Shown here piece by piece: positions 8,335 through 16,451 of a stretch of 64,000 bases of DNA (positions are counted from its first letter, which is position 1; every line of letters starts with the position of its first letter). The DNA lies in contig CANMZB010000010.1 in assembly GCA_947502265.1 (NCBI GenBank), forward strand, positions 94,880 to 158,879. Reading direction: 5' to 3'. The notes under the pieces are model-generated. The model searched no databases, was not told where the DNA came from, and worked only from the letters and a program-made list of their open reading frames with translations. Position numbers and translations under genes: made by a program. The stretch is from an uncultured Sulfitobacter sp. (GTDB lineage: Bacteria > Pseudomonadota > Alphaproteobacteria > Rhodobacterales > Rhodobacteraceae).

Positions 8335-8490
8335 TCAGCAGGCAGGTTTGGCGGCATGTGCTGCCGACAATGTGCAATCGGGCTGGGAGCGGAAGGCAAC
8401 CGTGAACAGATGCGCATTCGCGGCAATGAAGATGCCGACAAAGGCCAGCGCAGCCGCAATCGCCAATCTACGTTGGGATAAATGAATCAC
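8335..8490 (-). CDS. Small single-pass membrane protein overlapping the ccoP stop
   Basis: A 51-codon gene that starts at GTG (8490-8488), overlapping the ccoP TGA as GTGA. It reads MIHLSQRRLAIAAALAFVG, then FIAANAHLFTVAFRSQPDC. It has a basic N-terminus, one membrane helix (about 9-28), and a Cys-containing tail after SQPDC ending KPAC. The tail should face the periplasm by the positive-inside rule. The DUF2189 gene starts 10 bases after its stop. The pattern of a helix followed by a short periplasmic Cys pair fits an accessory subunit or assembly factor of cbb3 oxidase. I know no named family for it. Tight overlap on both sides supports a real gene. Confidence 0.72.
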   Translation of the reverse strand: MIHLSQRRLAIAAALAFVGIFIAANAHLFTVAFRSQPDCTLSAAHAAKPAC

Positions 8491-9413
8491 TCGTTCACCT
8501 CTGCCTCGGGGCTGGACATTTGCGCCACATAAACAGCCAGCAGGTTGATCTCGGCGTCGCTCAGCCGATTGCTCCAGGCTGGCATTACGCTCTGCCGCCC
8601 GTGGCGCAGGGTCTGCATTACGGTGTCGTGATCTTGTCCGTAGATTACGCTGGCATCGGTGAGGGACGGCGCGCCAATCATCATGCCGCCCTTGCCAGTC
8701 TCGCCGTGACAAGCGCTACAGTTATCCACGAATACCTGTGCCTCGGGTGCGTTTCCATCCGCAGTGCCACGCCCCAGCGCCACGACATAATCCGCAAGCG
8801 CCATCCGCTCGCTACGCGCCATCCAGTCAAACGGGGGCATTTCGGCCCAGCGTGTATCATCATTGGCCGCGTTAATCCCGATGTGAAGCGTTTCGGCGAT
8901 GTCCGCCGGATCACCACCCCAAAGCCAGTCACCGTCATTCAGCGCGGGAAATCCGGGGCCGCCACCGCCGTCGTTTGCGTGACATGCGGCGCAATTATCT
9001 TTAAACAACCGATCGGCTGCCGGCATAGCCTGCACCATCAACTGGTCGTCATTCTGTAGCATTGCAAAATCGTCAGATGCGAATTTCGCCATCCAGTCAC
9101 TGCGCCCGGCGCCTATTGCCTGAAACTTTTCAATGGCCATTTCACCTTGGTCAAGCCCGAGAACTCCCCGTGTGTAATCGCGCCCGACCGGCCACGCGGG
9201 CAGAAGGATCCAAGCGATGAGGGAGTAGATAAACGTCACAATCAACGCCCAGGTCACAATTTTGGGGAAGGGCGTGTTCAACTCGCGGATGCCGTTCCAG
9301 TCATGGTCGTTGATGTCATGGCCAGTGACGGGATCAATCTCGCGGTGGCCGGTATGGGCATCCATGGCATTGTCGGGGGTTGCATTGGAGCGGGGATCGG
9401 TTTGTTTTCTCAT
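8487..9413 (-). CDS. ccoP: cbb3 cytochrome c oxidase subunit III (diheme CcoP)
   Basis: The 308-residue subunit has one membrane anchor (about 52-74, PKIVTWALIVTFIYSLIAWI) and two periplasmic c-type heme sites, CAACH (141-145) and CSACH (232-236). Distal Met ligands are probably in WAEMPPFDWM and QSVMPAW. It passes electrons from the cytochrome bc1/c pool to CcoO and CcoN. Residues 20-45 are His/Asp-rich (TGHREIDPVTGHDINDHDWN), typical of CcoP. It overlaps ccoQ by four bases at its start and the 51-codon gene by four bases at its end. Confidence 0.97.
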   Translation of the reverse strand: MRKQTDPRSNATPDNAMDAHTGHREIDPVTGHDINDHDWNGIRELNTPFPKIVTWALIVTFIYSLIAWILLPAWPVGRDYTRGVLGLDQGEMAIEKFQAIGAGRSDWMAKFASDDFAMLQNDDQLMVQAMPAADRLFKDNCAACHANDGGGGPGFPALNDGDWLWGGDPADIAETLHIGINAANDDTRWAEMPPFDWMARSERMALADYVVALGRGTADGNAPEAQVFVDNCSACHGETGKGGMMIGAPSLTDASVIYGQDHDTVMQTLRHGRQSVMPAWSNRLSDAEINLLAVYVAQMSSPEAEVNE

Positions 9414-9577
9414 TTTTGACCCTCCGGCGGCTGTTCGCTCAGAACCGATTGCGCGACCTGGTCATAGGCTGCGCGTCTTTTTGGATTATAAGCGCGGATT
9501 ATGACGATGATGAAAAATCCCATCATCCAGATGGGCCCGAACACTTTCGCCAGGACAACGAGCGTGTCGTAGGTCAT
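9410..9577 (-). CDS. ccoQ: cbb3 oxidase small subunit CcoQ
   Basis: A 55-residue protein reading MTYDTLVVLAKVFGPIWMMG, with one membrane helix (about 5-29) and the conserved cytoplasmic RAYNPKRRAAYD. This matches CcoQ/FixQ, which stabilises the cbb3 complex. It overlaps ccoO by four bases upstream and ccoP by four bases downstream, as in the standard ccoNOQP order. Confidence 0.93.
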   Translation of the reverse strand: MTYDTLVVLAKVFGPIWMMGFFIIVIIRAYNPKRRAAYDQVAQSVLSEQPPEGQK

Positions 9578-10305
9578 TCGGTTTCTCCCTCTGCAAGTAT
9601 TTCATAAGCTGCATTGGTCAAGGTCCCGAGCGATTGCAGATAGGCTACCAACGCATCCATCTCGGTCAATCGTGATGGATCGCCATCAAAGGCGCGAACG
9701 GCGACATCTTCCCCATATCGTTCGAGAACCGCATCGACACCATCCGAATCCGGCCGGCTTTGCGCCTGCGCATCTGCAACAGCGGCCTCGACCATTTCGG
9801 AACTATAAGGCACGCCCAGACGGGCCAAAGTTCCAAGCTGTGCTGACAGGAGCCGCGTATCAAGTGACTGTTCCAGCCACGGATAAGACGGCATAATCGA
9901 GGCAGGCACAACGTCACGCGGATTGATCAGGTGCGCGCTGTGCCAAGCGTCGGAATACTTCTCGCCGAGCCGTGCGAGGTCTGGCCCGGTACGTTTCGAC
10001 CCCCAGAGCATCGGGTGATCATACGCGCTTTCCGCGGCCAGCGAATAGGGGCCGTATCTGTCCAACTCATCCGCAAGGCTGCGCACCATCTGGCTGTGAC
10101 AGGCATAGCACCCTTCGCGGATGTATATCTCGCGCCCTGCCAGTTCCAACGGCGTATGCGGTCGCATATCGTCAGGGATCGTGACCGTTTCGTCGATCTT
10201 GAACAGGGGCGCGATTTCCACGATTCCACCGATCGAGGCGGCGACAATGATCGCCGCAACCATGCCCATCGAGAGTTTTTCAAGGTTATAATGTAATCTC
10301 AGCAT
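9574..10305 (-). CDS. ccoO: cbb3 cytochrome c oxidase subunit II (monoheme CcoO)
   Basis: A 243-residue protein with an N-terminal membrane anchor (about 12-33) and one c-type heme site, CYACH (66-70) in the family signature REIYIREGCYACHSQMVR. The typical YGPYSLAAES, WGSKRTGPDLAR and MPSYPWL motifs follow; the last supplies the Met ligand. It carries electrons between CcoP and the catalytic subunit. GGAGTAAGCC precedes the ATG and only three bases separate it from the ccoN stop. Confidence 0.97.
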   Translation of the reverse strand: MLRLHYNLEKLSMGMVAAIIVAASIGGIVEIAPLFKIDETVTIPDDMRPHTPLELAGREIYIREGCYACHSQMVRSLADELDRYGPYSLAAESAYDHPMLWGSKRTGPDLARLGEKYSDAWHSAHLINPRDVVPASIMPSYPWLEQSLDTRLLSAQLGTLARLGVPYSSEMVEAAVADAQAQSRPDSDGVDAVLERYGEDVAVRAFDGDPSRLTEMDALVAYLQSLGTLTNAAYEILAEGETE

Positions 10306-10308
10306 GGC

Positions 10309-11946
10309 TTACTCCGCCGGTTGCGGATTGAGAGGACGGTCGCTGACCTCGGTGGACATCGGCGCAAGACGGTAGGTTGCCCGACAATTGAGCGCACAGA
10401 TGACAGCACCGATGAGGAACATCGCGCCGCCGATTGTGCGTAGCAGATAATAGGGGGCCATTGCCTGCACAGATTCCATAAAGCTGTAGGAGAGCGCACC
10501 GTGATCATCATACGCCCGCCACATCAGCCCCTGTGTGATGCCCGCGTTCCACAATGCGATCACATAGATCAGTGTGCCGCCCACGGCGAGCCAGAAATGC
10601 CACTCGATTGCGTGGGGCCAAGCCATCTCTTCGCGGCCGGAAATTTGCGGGACGAGCGTATAGATCGCTCCGAAAATGATCATGGCGACCCAGCCAAGCG
10701 TGCCTGAATGCACATGTCCGACGGTCCAGTCGGTATAGTGGCTCAGAGAGTTGACGGGCCTGATCGCGAGGAATGACCCCTCGAACGTTGAAAGCCCGTA
10801 AAACACCGCAGCCACAAACATGAACCGCAGCGTCGCGTCATCGCGCACCTTGTGCCACGCCCCGTTCAGCGTGGCGATGGCGTTGCCCGCAGAGGCCCAC
10901 GACGGCACCAGCAACATCACCGAAAATGTCATGCCAAGGGTCTGGGTCCAGTAAGGCAAGGCGGTATAATGCAGGTGGTGTGACCCGACCCAGATATAGA
11001 AAAAGACGATGCCCCAAAAGCTGATGATCGACAGGCGATACGACCAGATCGGGCGCCCCGAGCGCACCGGCAGGAAATAATAAAGCATCCCCAGAAATCC
11101 GGCAGTCAGAAAGAAGGCTACGGCATTATGCCCGTACCACCACTGGATCATCGCATCCTGCACACCCGCCCAGATTGTAAAGCTTTTAGCGGCACCAAAG
11201 CTGACGGGCAGGGCAAGGTTGTTGACGATATGCAGCATGGCCACGACGAGGATGAAGGCCATGTAATACCAGTTGGCGACATAGATGTGTGGCTCGTGCC
11301 GCCGCGCGAGCGTACGGATATAAAGGGCAAAATAAGTGACCCAAACCACAACCAGCCAAAGGTCGGCATACCATTCCGCTTCGGCATATTCCTTGGACTG
11401 GGTGCTGCCCATCACATATCCGGTGACGGCCCACGCGCAAAACAGGTTGAACCCGATCAGGATAAACCAGGGACTTATCGAATCTGCCAACCGGGCGCGC
11501 GAGGTGCGTTGCAGAACATAGAATGAGGTCGCTATCAGCGCATTGCCACCAAAGCCGAATATGACACCCGTTGTGTGTACGGGACGCAACCGGCCATAAC
11601 TTGTCCATGGCACCGCAGGGGTTGCTTCGGGCCAATACATCAGTGCGGCAACCCAGACACCGGCTGTCATGCCGATCATTGCCCAGATCAACGTCATGGT
11701 AACCCCGAACCGTGTGGGTGCATCGTAGTATTGATTGACACGATCCGCATTCGGCTCCGGCTGGTAGAATGATCCGCCGATATAAAAAACCAGATACATC
11801 CCCAACATCATGGCCATCGCGCCATGGACAGCCATGGCACCCTGCTTTGCGCCAGCCGCCATAACCAGACCCAACACCGCGAGCGCGATTGCCAGCCCGA
11901 AACCGACCTGCCGCTCCGACTGGCTGAGTGTTGTTGCTGCGTTCAT
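10309..11946 (-). CDS. ccoN: cbb3 cytochrome c oxidase catalytic subunit CcoN
   Basis: This is the 545-residue heme-copper oxidase subunit with about 12 membrane helices. Metal ligands are visible: PVHTTGVIFGFGGNAL (low-spin heme His), WYGHNAVAFF (CuB His and the family Tyr region), GSHHLHYTALPYW (CuB His pair) and TVGHVHSGTLGW (heme His pair). It reduces O2 to water with high affinity and pumps protons in the cytoplasmic membrane, supporting microaerobic respiration. AAGGA lies before the ATG. The 247 bases between it and the DUF1971 gene contain no match to the FNR consensus TTGAT-N4-ATCAA that I can find. Confidence 0.98.
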   Translation of the reverse strand: MNAATTLSQSERQVGFGLAIALAVLGLVMAAGAKQGAMAVHGAMAMMLGMYLVFYIGGSFYQPEPNADRVNQYYDAPTRFGVTMTLIWAMIGMTAGVWVAALMYWPEATPAVPWTSYGRLRPVHTTGVIFGFGGNALIATSFYVLQRTSRARLADSISPWFILIGFNLFCAWAVTGYVMGSTQSKEYAEAEWYADLWLVVVWVTYFALYIRTLARRHEPHIYVANWYYMAFILVVAMLHIVNNLALPVSFGAAKSFTIWAGVQDAMIQWWYGHNAVAFFLTAGFLGMLYYFLPVRSGRPIWSYRLSIISFWGIVFFYIWVGSHHLHYTALPYWTQTLGMTFSVMLLVPSWASAGNAIATLNGAWHKVRDDATLRFMFVAAVFYGLSTFEGSFLAIRPVNSLSHYTDWTVGHVHSGTLGWVAMIIFGAIYTLVPQISGREEMAWPHAIEWHFWLAVGGTLIYVIALWNAGITQGLMWRAYDDHGALSYSFMESVQAMAPYYLLRTIGGAMFLIGAVICALNCRATYRLAPMSTEVSDRPLNPQPAE

Positions 11947-12193
11947 TCTAACATTCCTTCAAGTCTGCCTGCGGTGGTGGGAGAGATGCCCACACGGGAT
12001 GTGCCGACCGTACAGCGTCCTTCGGTAACGCATGGGACGAGGCGGGCCGATAGGCCATTAAAAGCCGATGTTCTGGGTAATGGTTCATGACAACAGCCCC
12101 GAAAGCAATCGAACGCCTGCGTGCAGCCGCGCAAAAAGCGGTTTGAAGCCTGGCGATAAGAGATCATCGGGATGTGGATATGGCCAAAAGAGC

Positions 12194-12514
12194 TCACAGG
12201 CTGATATCCTCGTTGTCGCGTTTATCGGTTGCAATTTCCGGGTCATGGTAGAACTCGACATGGAAGCTAACGGCGTCTTTTGGCGCAACTTTGTGCAGCT
12301 CTCCGAGGAAGATTACGTCCGGCGTATCGGGCCCTAAGGTCTGGAGCCCTTGTTTGGTTCGCATATAAATCAAGCACCCAATGTGGACGACAATCACCCC
12401 CCAGGAGCCGGGTTTGGTGCTGTGGTTTTTCCGCAGTGCTTTCGGAATGGTGGCGGACGTGAATGTCTTTGTCTGCGCGTATTTCACGCAACCTGTTGGT
12501 AGAGCGGGAATCAT
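12194..12514 (-). CDS. DUF1971 (TehB/YeaR-like) cupin-type protein
   Basis: A 106-residue protein with a DUF1971 core: TKTFTSATIPKALRKNHSTK, WGVIVVHIGCLIYM, ELHKVAPKDAVSFHVEFYHDP. The family has a small beta-barrel; the C-terminal halves of some TehB proteins and YeaR carry it, and YeaR is induced by nitrate or nitric oxide in E. coli. The function is not established. A strong AGGAGG site lies seven bases before the ATG. It is in the same direction as the cco genes, 247 bases upstream of ccoN, and 48 bases after the membrane-protein gene. A role in nitric oxide or redox response would fit the setting but is inference. Confidence 0.78.
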   Translation of the reverse strand: MIPALPTGCVKYAQTKTFTSATIPKALRKNHSTKPGSWGVIVVHIGCLIYMRTKQGLQTLGPDTPDVIFLGELHKVAPKDAVSFHVEFYHDPEIATDKRDNEDISL

Positions 12515-12562
12515 AAAAAGACCTCCTTTATAGTGTCGAAGGTCAGCAGGGGCTTCACTGTC

Positions 12563-13024
12563 TTAGTCATACACATGCGCCAGTTTTTCAGATCGGGAGG
12601 TGGTTACGTTAAGAACCCAGACAGCCGAGATTGACAGCATGCAAACCTTGAGTGCTTCGAGCACAATAAAAACAATATGAAGTTGAGACGCTTCTATGCT
12701 CTGCCCCGCAACGATCAAATCTGTTCGGGGGGACAACTGCGGCAACACGCCCAAACGCTGGATTATAAGGATGACAATCGCAAACCCTACACCGGCGCGA
12801 ATTGCAGGGCTGACTGCTGGCAAGGTCAATAATGCAACTGCGGCTAACGTGTATTCGACATAACCAACCCAGAGAAACTGCATCCGGCCAACCTGAAGGG
12901 CTACGGGACGGGTCAGATCAGCAACGAGGAACTTTGCTGGCGTGGCAACCAGATTTGCTCCTATTGCGGCACCTGCCCAAATAAGAAGCGCCAGAATAAG
13001 TAATTGCTTTGAATTAAGAGACAT
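12563..13024 (-). CDS. Conserved four-helix membrane protein of unknown function
   Basis: With the ATG at 13024 the protein has 153 residues and four likely membrane helices: LLILALLIWAGAAIGANLVA, FLWVGYVEYTLAAVALLTL, AGVGFAIVILIIQRLGVLP and IVFIVLEALKVCMLSISAVW. I do not recognise a named family. GGGAG lies 12 bases upstream of this ATG. A longer frame to 13105 adds a polar, poorly convincing N-terminus. The gene is the first in a same-strand run leading through the DUF1971 gene to ccoN, so it may be co-expressed with the oxidase. Confidence 0.65.
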   Translation of the reverse strand: MSLNSKQLLILALLIWAGAAIGANLVATPAKFLVADLTRPVALQVGRMQFLWVGYVEYTLAAVALLTLPAVSPAIRAGVGFAIVILIIQRLGVLPQLSPRTDLIVAGQSIEASQLHIVFIVLEALKVCMLSISAVWVLNVTTSRSEKLAHVYD

Positions 13025-13405
13025 CGCATTGGCGCTCCCGGTATCTTCGGTTGTGTCGAGGCTGCTCCCTTTTTTCCATCGGGTAGTGTGTGATGGATGG
13101 ATCAAAGCTCGTCACGGGCTCAAAATCAGTGCTGAAGGGGTGCTCTTTTTTGAACGAACACCAACCATATGAAAGTATGTACCAGAGTTTTACAATCTAT
13201 AATACGCATTTTCAATACCTATTATTCTGGCCTGAGTATATCGATGTGCGCAGCAAAAAAAACCGCCGCCAAATCTTGCGATCTGATGCATGGGGAAGGT
13301 GCGAATATCACTGTAGGAGAGGATAAATGTGAATCGGCTATATTTGTGCCAACCACCGCGTCTTGTTTCCGATAGCGTACAAACAATTAGTTGTGTTGAA
13401 GTGCT
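13025..13405. other. Noncoding, A/T-rich spacer between the cco and mod regions
   Basis: About 380 bases upstream of the minus-strand membrane-protein gene and downstream of modC. The stretch 13150-13260 is much more A/T-rich than the surrounding genes and probably holds the promoter of the 12563-13024 gene. Short plus-strand frames (for example 13169-13375) lack a convincing start or family. No FNR-type palindrome was found. Confidence 0.5.
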
Positions 13406-14503
13406 CTATGCAAAACCTGATGTCCCGATATCGTCGGGGGCGACTGCCACAGATTTCATAATTGCGTAGCAGGGTATTCCGGGGGCCAGTCGCAGCGCAT
13501 CGCAAGATCTTTGCGTGATCCGGGAAAGCAGCGTTTGATCACCGACCGTGATAACAACCATTGCGCCGGGGCCAGCACCTTTTCGAACCTCGCGAACCGT
13601 GCCTTCAAGCATATTCAACGCCGAAATGTCTTCCGGTTGCTTCAGGGCAAGCATGACATCCTGAGCCGCAATCCTGACCCTGATCCATGCCCCCACGGGC
13701 GAAGTTATGCGCGGCAGATATAATTGACCGGTCTCGACAGAAAGCTCTGTCAGGCCGTCGGCGTGATGGGCGACCACCTGTGCCGACAAGACAGCACCGG
13801 CCCCGCGCACACCCAAAGCCGGAGAGAGGGCAGGGTCCCCGAGCACCTCTGACGCAGGGCCGGTGCGGATGAGCTTCCCATTCTTTATCACCACAATTGT
13901 CGTGGCGAGCCGTGCAATTTCAACCACGGTATGGCTGACATAGACAATCGGAATTTTAGTCTCGTCCCGCAGGCGTTCAAGGTATGGCAGAATCTCGGAT
14001 TTTCGCTCCTCGTCAAGAGCCGCAAGCGGTTCGTCCATGAGTAATAGTTGAGGAGATGACAGCAGCGCGCGGCCGATGGCGACGCGCTGTTTTTCGCCAC
14101 CCGATAGCGCGGCAGGGCGACGCGATAGCAAAGGTGCGATACCCAACATCCCGATGATGTGTTGGAACTCGGCATCTCCTTTGCGATGTTTTCCGAACCA
14201 TTGACCATAGTGCAGGTTCTGCCGGACGCTCAGATGCGGAAAAAGCCGGCCTTCCTGAAAAACATATCCAATACGTCGTTTGTGCGGCGCAAGCCAGCGT
14301 TTGGTCGAACTGTCAAAGAGCACCTGTTCATTGACAGCAACGTGTCCCGCATCCGGGCGCAGCAATCCCGCCACGGCCTGTACCACAGTTGTTTTGCCGG
14401 ACCCCGACTGGCCAAACAGTGCTGTGACACCCGAAGGGGCTTTAAAAGCGACATCAAGATCAAAACCGGGAAAACGGTGCTGAAGAGAAACCGAAAGGCT
14501 CAT
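13406..14503 (-). CDS. modC: Molybdate ABC transporter ATPase ModC
   Basis: The 365-residue ATPase has Walker A GQSGSGKTT (31-39), signature LSGGEKQR (133-140), Walker B LLLMDEP (153-159) and a switch His in YVSHT. A C-terminal TOBE/molybdate-binding region (about 290-355) is typical of ModC. It energises molybdate import on the cytoplasmic side of the membrane. Its start overlaps the modB stop by four bases, and gene order modA-modB-modC supports the assignment over related sulfate or polyamine ATPases. Confidence 0.95.
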   Translation of the reverse strand: MSLSVSLQHRFPGFDLDVAFKAPSGVTALFGQSGSGKTTVVQAVAGLLRPDAGHVAVNEQVLFDSSTKRWLAPHKRRIGYVFQEGRLFPHLSVRQNLHYGQWFGKHRKGDAEFQHIIGMLGIAPLLSRRPAALSGGEKQRVAIGRALLSSPQLLLMDEPLAALDEERKSEILPYLERLRDETKIPIVYVSHTVVEIARLATTIVVIKNGKLIRTGPASEVLGDPALSPALGVRGAGAVLSAQVVAHHADGLTELSVETGQLYLPRITSPVGAWIRVRIAAQDVMLALKQPEDISALNMLEGTVREVRKGAGPGAMVVITVGDQTLLSRITQRSCDALRLAPGIPCYAIMKSVAVAPDDIGTSGFA

Positions 14504-15192
14504 GTGCCACGGACCCAGCGAGCCACGCGAACGGCCAGAAGCTCGGACAACAGAAGTGCGGTCATGGCGACAGCAACCGAGACGAGCACGAGGCGAATTG
14601 CCGACCCTTCACCGCCGGGCACCTGAAGAAAGGCATAGATTGCCGATGGCAGGGTCTGTGTCTGCCCCGGGATATTTGAAACGAAGGTGATCGTTGCGCC
14701 AAACTCTCCCATGGCTTTGGCAAAGGCGAGGATGGCGCCGACGATAATGCCGGGCAGGATCAGCGGCAAAGTGACCGTAGCAAAAACCTGGATGGACGAG
14801 GCACCGAGAGTGGACGCTGCCTGCTCCAGATTGGGATCGACCGCCTCTATGGAGAGGCGGACGGCCCGCACCAGAAGCGGGAACGCCATTACGCCTGCCG
14901 CGACCGCCGCGCCTGTCCAGCGGAAAGCGAAAACGATACCGAAGTTCTGAAGCAATCCTCCAACGGGCCCCTGTGTGCCAAGCGTCAAAAGCAGTAAATA
15001 GCCAGTCACGACAGGCGGCATGATCAGGGGCAGATGCACGATCCCGTTCAGCAGTTGCTTGCCCGGAAAGTGCCAGCGTGCCAGCGCATAGGCAACAAAA
15101 ATACCCAACGGCAAGCTGACAAGTGTCGCCCAGAGTGAAACCCTGAGGGACAGGGCAACAGCTTGCCATTCCTGCGGGCCCAGCCAATCCAA
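14500..15192 (-). CDS. modB: Molybdate ABC transporter permease ModB
   Basis: A 230-residue membrane protein with five or six helices. The conserved cytoplasmic loop with EQAASTLGASSIQVF (about 142-156) contacts ModC, and GAILAFAKAMGEFGATITF is a ModB/CysT hallmark. It forms the membrane channel for molybdate. It lies nine bases after modA and overlaps modC by four bases. Confidence 0.95.
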   Translation of the reverse strand: MDWLGPQEWQAVALSLRVSLWATLVSLPLGIFVAYALARWHFPGKQLLNGIVHLPLIMPPVVTGYLLLLTLGTQGPVGGLLQNFGIVFAFRWTGAAVAAGVMAFPLLVRAVRLSIEAVDPNLEQAASTLGASSIQVFATVTLPLILPGIIVGAILAFAKAMGEFGATITFVSNIPGQTQTLPSAIYAFLQVPGGEGSAIRLVLVSVAVAMTALLLSELLAVRVARWVRGT

Positions 15193-15201
15193 TGGAACGC
15201 C

Positions 15202-15999
15202 CTATTCGGCCAGAGCCGTGAAGCCCTGCCGCTCAAACGCTGCCCGCGCCGCATCACTGCGCAAAAAGGTCAGGAATGCCTCGTTGAGTGGATTCTCACT
15301 CGCCGCGATGGCGGCGGCCGGATATATGATCGGCGGATGTGTTTCATTCGGGAATGTGCCGACCACGGTCACGTTGTCATCGGCGATGGCATCTGTTGCA
15401 TACACAATACCCATCGGGGCCTCTCCGGTGGAGACGAAGGCAAGAGCCGCACGCACGTTGTCGGCCTGTGCGACCTTTGGTTCGACCGTGTCCCAAACGC
15501 CCAGATCGCTCAGCGCTGCCTTGCCATAAATCCCCGCAGGCACAGCGTCGACCAGCGCCATGGCAAGTTTGTTGTCCCCCAACATCCCGGCAAGATCGAA
15601 GCCCGGCGAAATTTCGACCGGTGCGGCGTTAAAACCGTGGGCAATCAGAACGATCGCGTTTCCAAGCAGGTCAAACCGCGTTCCCTCTGCGATAAGCCCG
15701 TCTGATTCAAGTGTATCCACCCAGTCGGGATTTGCGGAAATGAAGATATCGACGGGCGCGCCCTGCTGGATCTGCCGCGCGAGGCTTGAGCTTCCTGCAA
15801 GCGACATTGCGAGGGTATGTCCGGTTTCATCGGCCCATTGTACCGCAATCTCGTCCATCGCGTTCTTCATGCTTGCCGCGGCAAAGACCGTTATTTCGTC
15901 GGCAGATGCCGCAAAGGGCGCCGCAGTGGTAAAGGTGGCCAGTACGAGAGCAGCAAGGGGTTTTGAAGTGGTCCGGCTGAATGATGTCTTGGCTTGCAT
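15202..15999 (-). CDS. modA: Molybdate-binding periplasmic protein ModA
   Basis: From the ATG at 15999 the protein has 265 residues: a Sec signal (basic MQAKTSFSRTTSK, hydrophobic ALVLATFTTAAPF, cleavage near SADE), then the ModA pattern ITVFAAASMKNAMDEI, AGSSSLARQIQQGAPVDIF and GIVYATDA. It captures molybdate or tungstate in the periplasm for ModB/ModC. An in-frame ATG upstream would precede the signal with 26 unlikely residues. AGGAACC precedes the chosen start. A candidate Mo-box lies 18-43 bases upstream. Confidence 0.94.
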   Translation of the reverse strand: MQAKTSFSRTTSKPLAALVLATFTTAAPFAASADEITVFAAASMKNAMDEIAVQWADETGHTLAMSLAGSSSLARQIQQGAPVDIFISANPDWVDTLESDGLIAEGTRFDLLGNAIVLIAHGFNAAPVEISPGFDLAGMLGDNKLAMALVDAVPAGIYGKAALSDLGVWDTVEPKVAQADNVRAALAFVSTGEAPMGIVYATDAIADDNVTVVGTFPNETHPPIIYPAAAIAASENPLNEAFLTFLRSDAARAAFERQGFTALAE

Positions 16000-16016
16000 G
16001 TTGGGTTCCTGGTCGG

Positions 16017-16042
16017 GCGATATGTTTCGTGGGGAATATCGC
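16017..16042. promoter_or_regulatory. Candidate Mo-box (ModE operator) between modE and modA
   Basis: GCGATAT (16017-16023) and ATATCGC (16036-16042) are perfect inverted arms separated by 12 bases. They lie in the 68-base gap between modE and modA, immediately before the modA ribosome-binding site. ModE sites in other proteobacteria are palindromes with ATAT-containing arms and A/T-rich centres; here the outer arms fit but the spacer is GC-richer. Repression of modABC by ModE-molybdate is the expected role. Confidence 0.5.
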
Positions 16043-16067
16043 AGAGGGTTTAGCGGCATTGCAAGCG

Positions 16068-16451
16068 TTACTTCCACTCGGACACATCCCTTAGCAATGC
16101 TTGAAGCGCCTGAATTTCGGTCGCGCCCGCCTTGGCCACCCGATTTTCCAGACTACGGTAATGCGCGAGCACGGCGAGTCCGGTTTCGGTCAGACGCGCG
16201 CCGCCACCCTGCGGACCTCCCCTTGTGCTGTCCACCAGCGGAGCGCGGAAGACGGTGTTCATTCCATCGACAAGCATCCAGGCGCGTTTATAGCTCATCT
16301 TCATGGCCCGGCCTGCTGCGGAAATGGACCCGTGCTCACCGATGAGTTCGAGCAGATCGGCCTTGCCGGGACCGAGCATCGCATCGTCCCCGAAGACGAC
16401 CCGCAATCTCAATCTGGCGGCTGGTGAAGTGGTGTCATCTTGGTTGTGCAT
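16068..16451 (-). CDS. modE: ModE-type molybdate regulator, short form (DNA-binding domain only)
   Basis: With the ATG at 16451 the protein has 127 residues. It shows the winged-helix core of ModE: LLELIGEHGSISAAGRAMK, MSYKRAWMLVDGMN and STRGGPQGGGARLTETG. It lacks the C-terminal pair of Mop/TOBE domains that bind molybdate in full-length E. coli ModE (about 260 residues), so sensing must differ or be lost; such one-domain ModE proteins are common in alphaproteobacteria. It lies upstream of modABC in the same direction. The start is uncertain: in-frame upstream ATGs up to 16556 lack a ribosome-binding site. Confidence 0.85.
   Translation of the reverse strand: MHNQDDTTSPAARLRLRVVFGDDAMLGPGKADLLELIGEHGSISAAGRAMKMSYKRAWMLVDGMNTVFRAPLVDSTRGGPQGGGARLTETGLAVLAHYRSLENRVAKAGATEIQALQALLRDVSEWK

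Noticed and set aside
13169..13375. 68-codon plus-strand frame in the A/T-rich cco/mod spacer
   Set aside because: Its start and codon use are unlike the neighbours and I recognise nothing in the product.
11947..13405. FNR/FnrL box expected before ccoN
   Set aside because: No TTGAT-N4-ATCAA or one-mismatch version was found by eye; a TGAT-N6-ATCAA near 13091-13105 has the wrong spacing.
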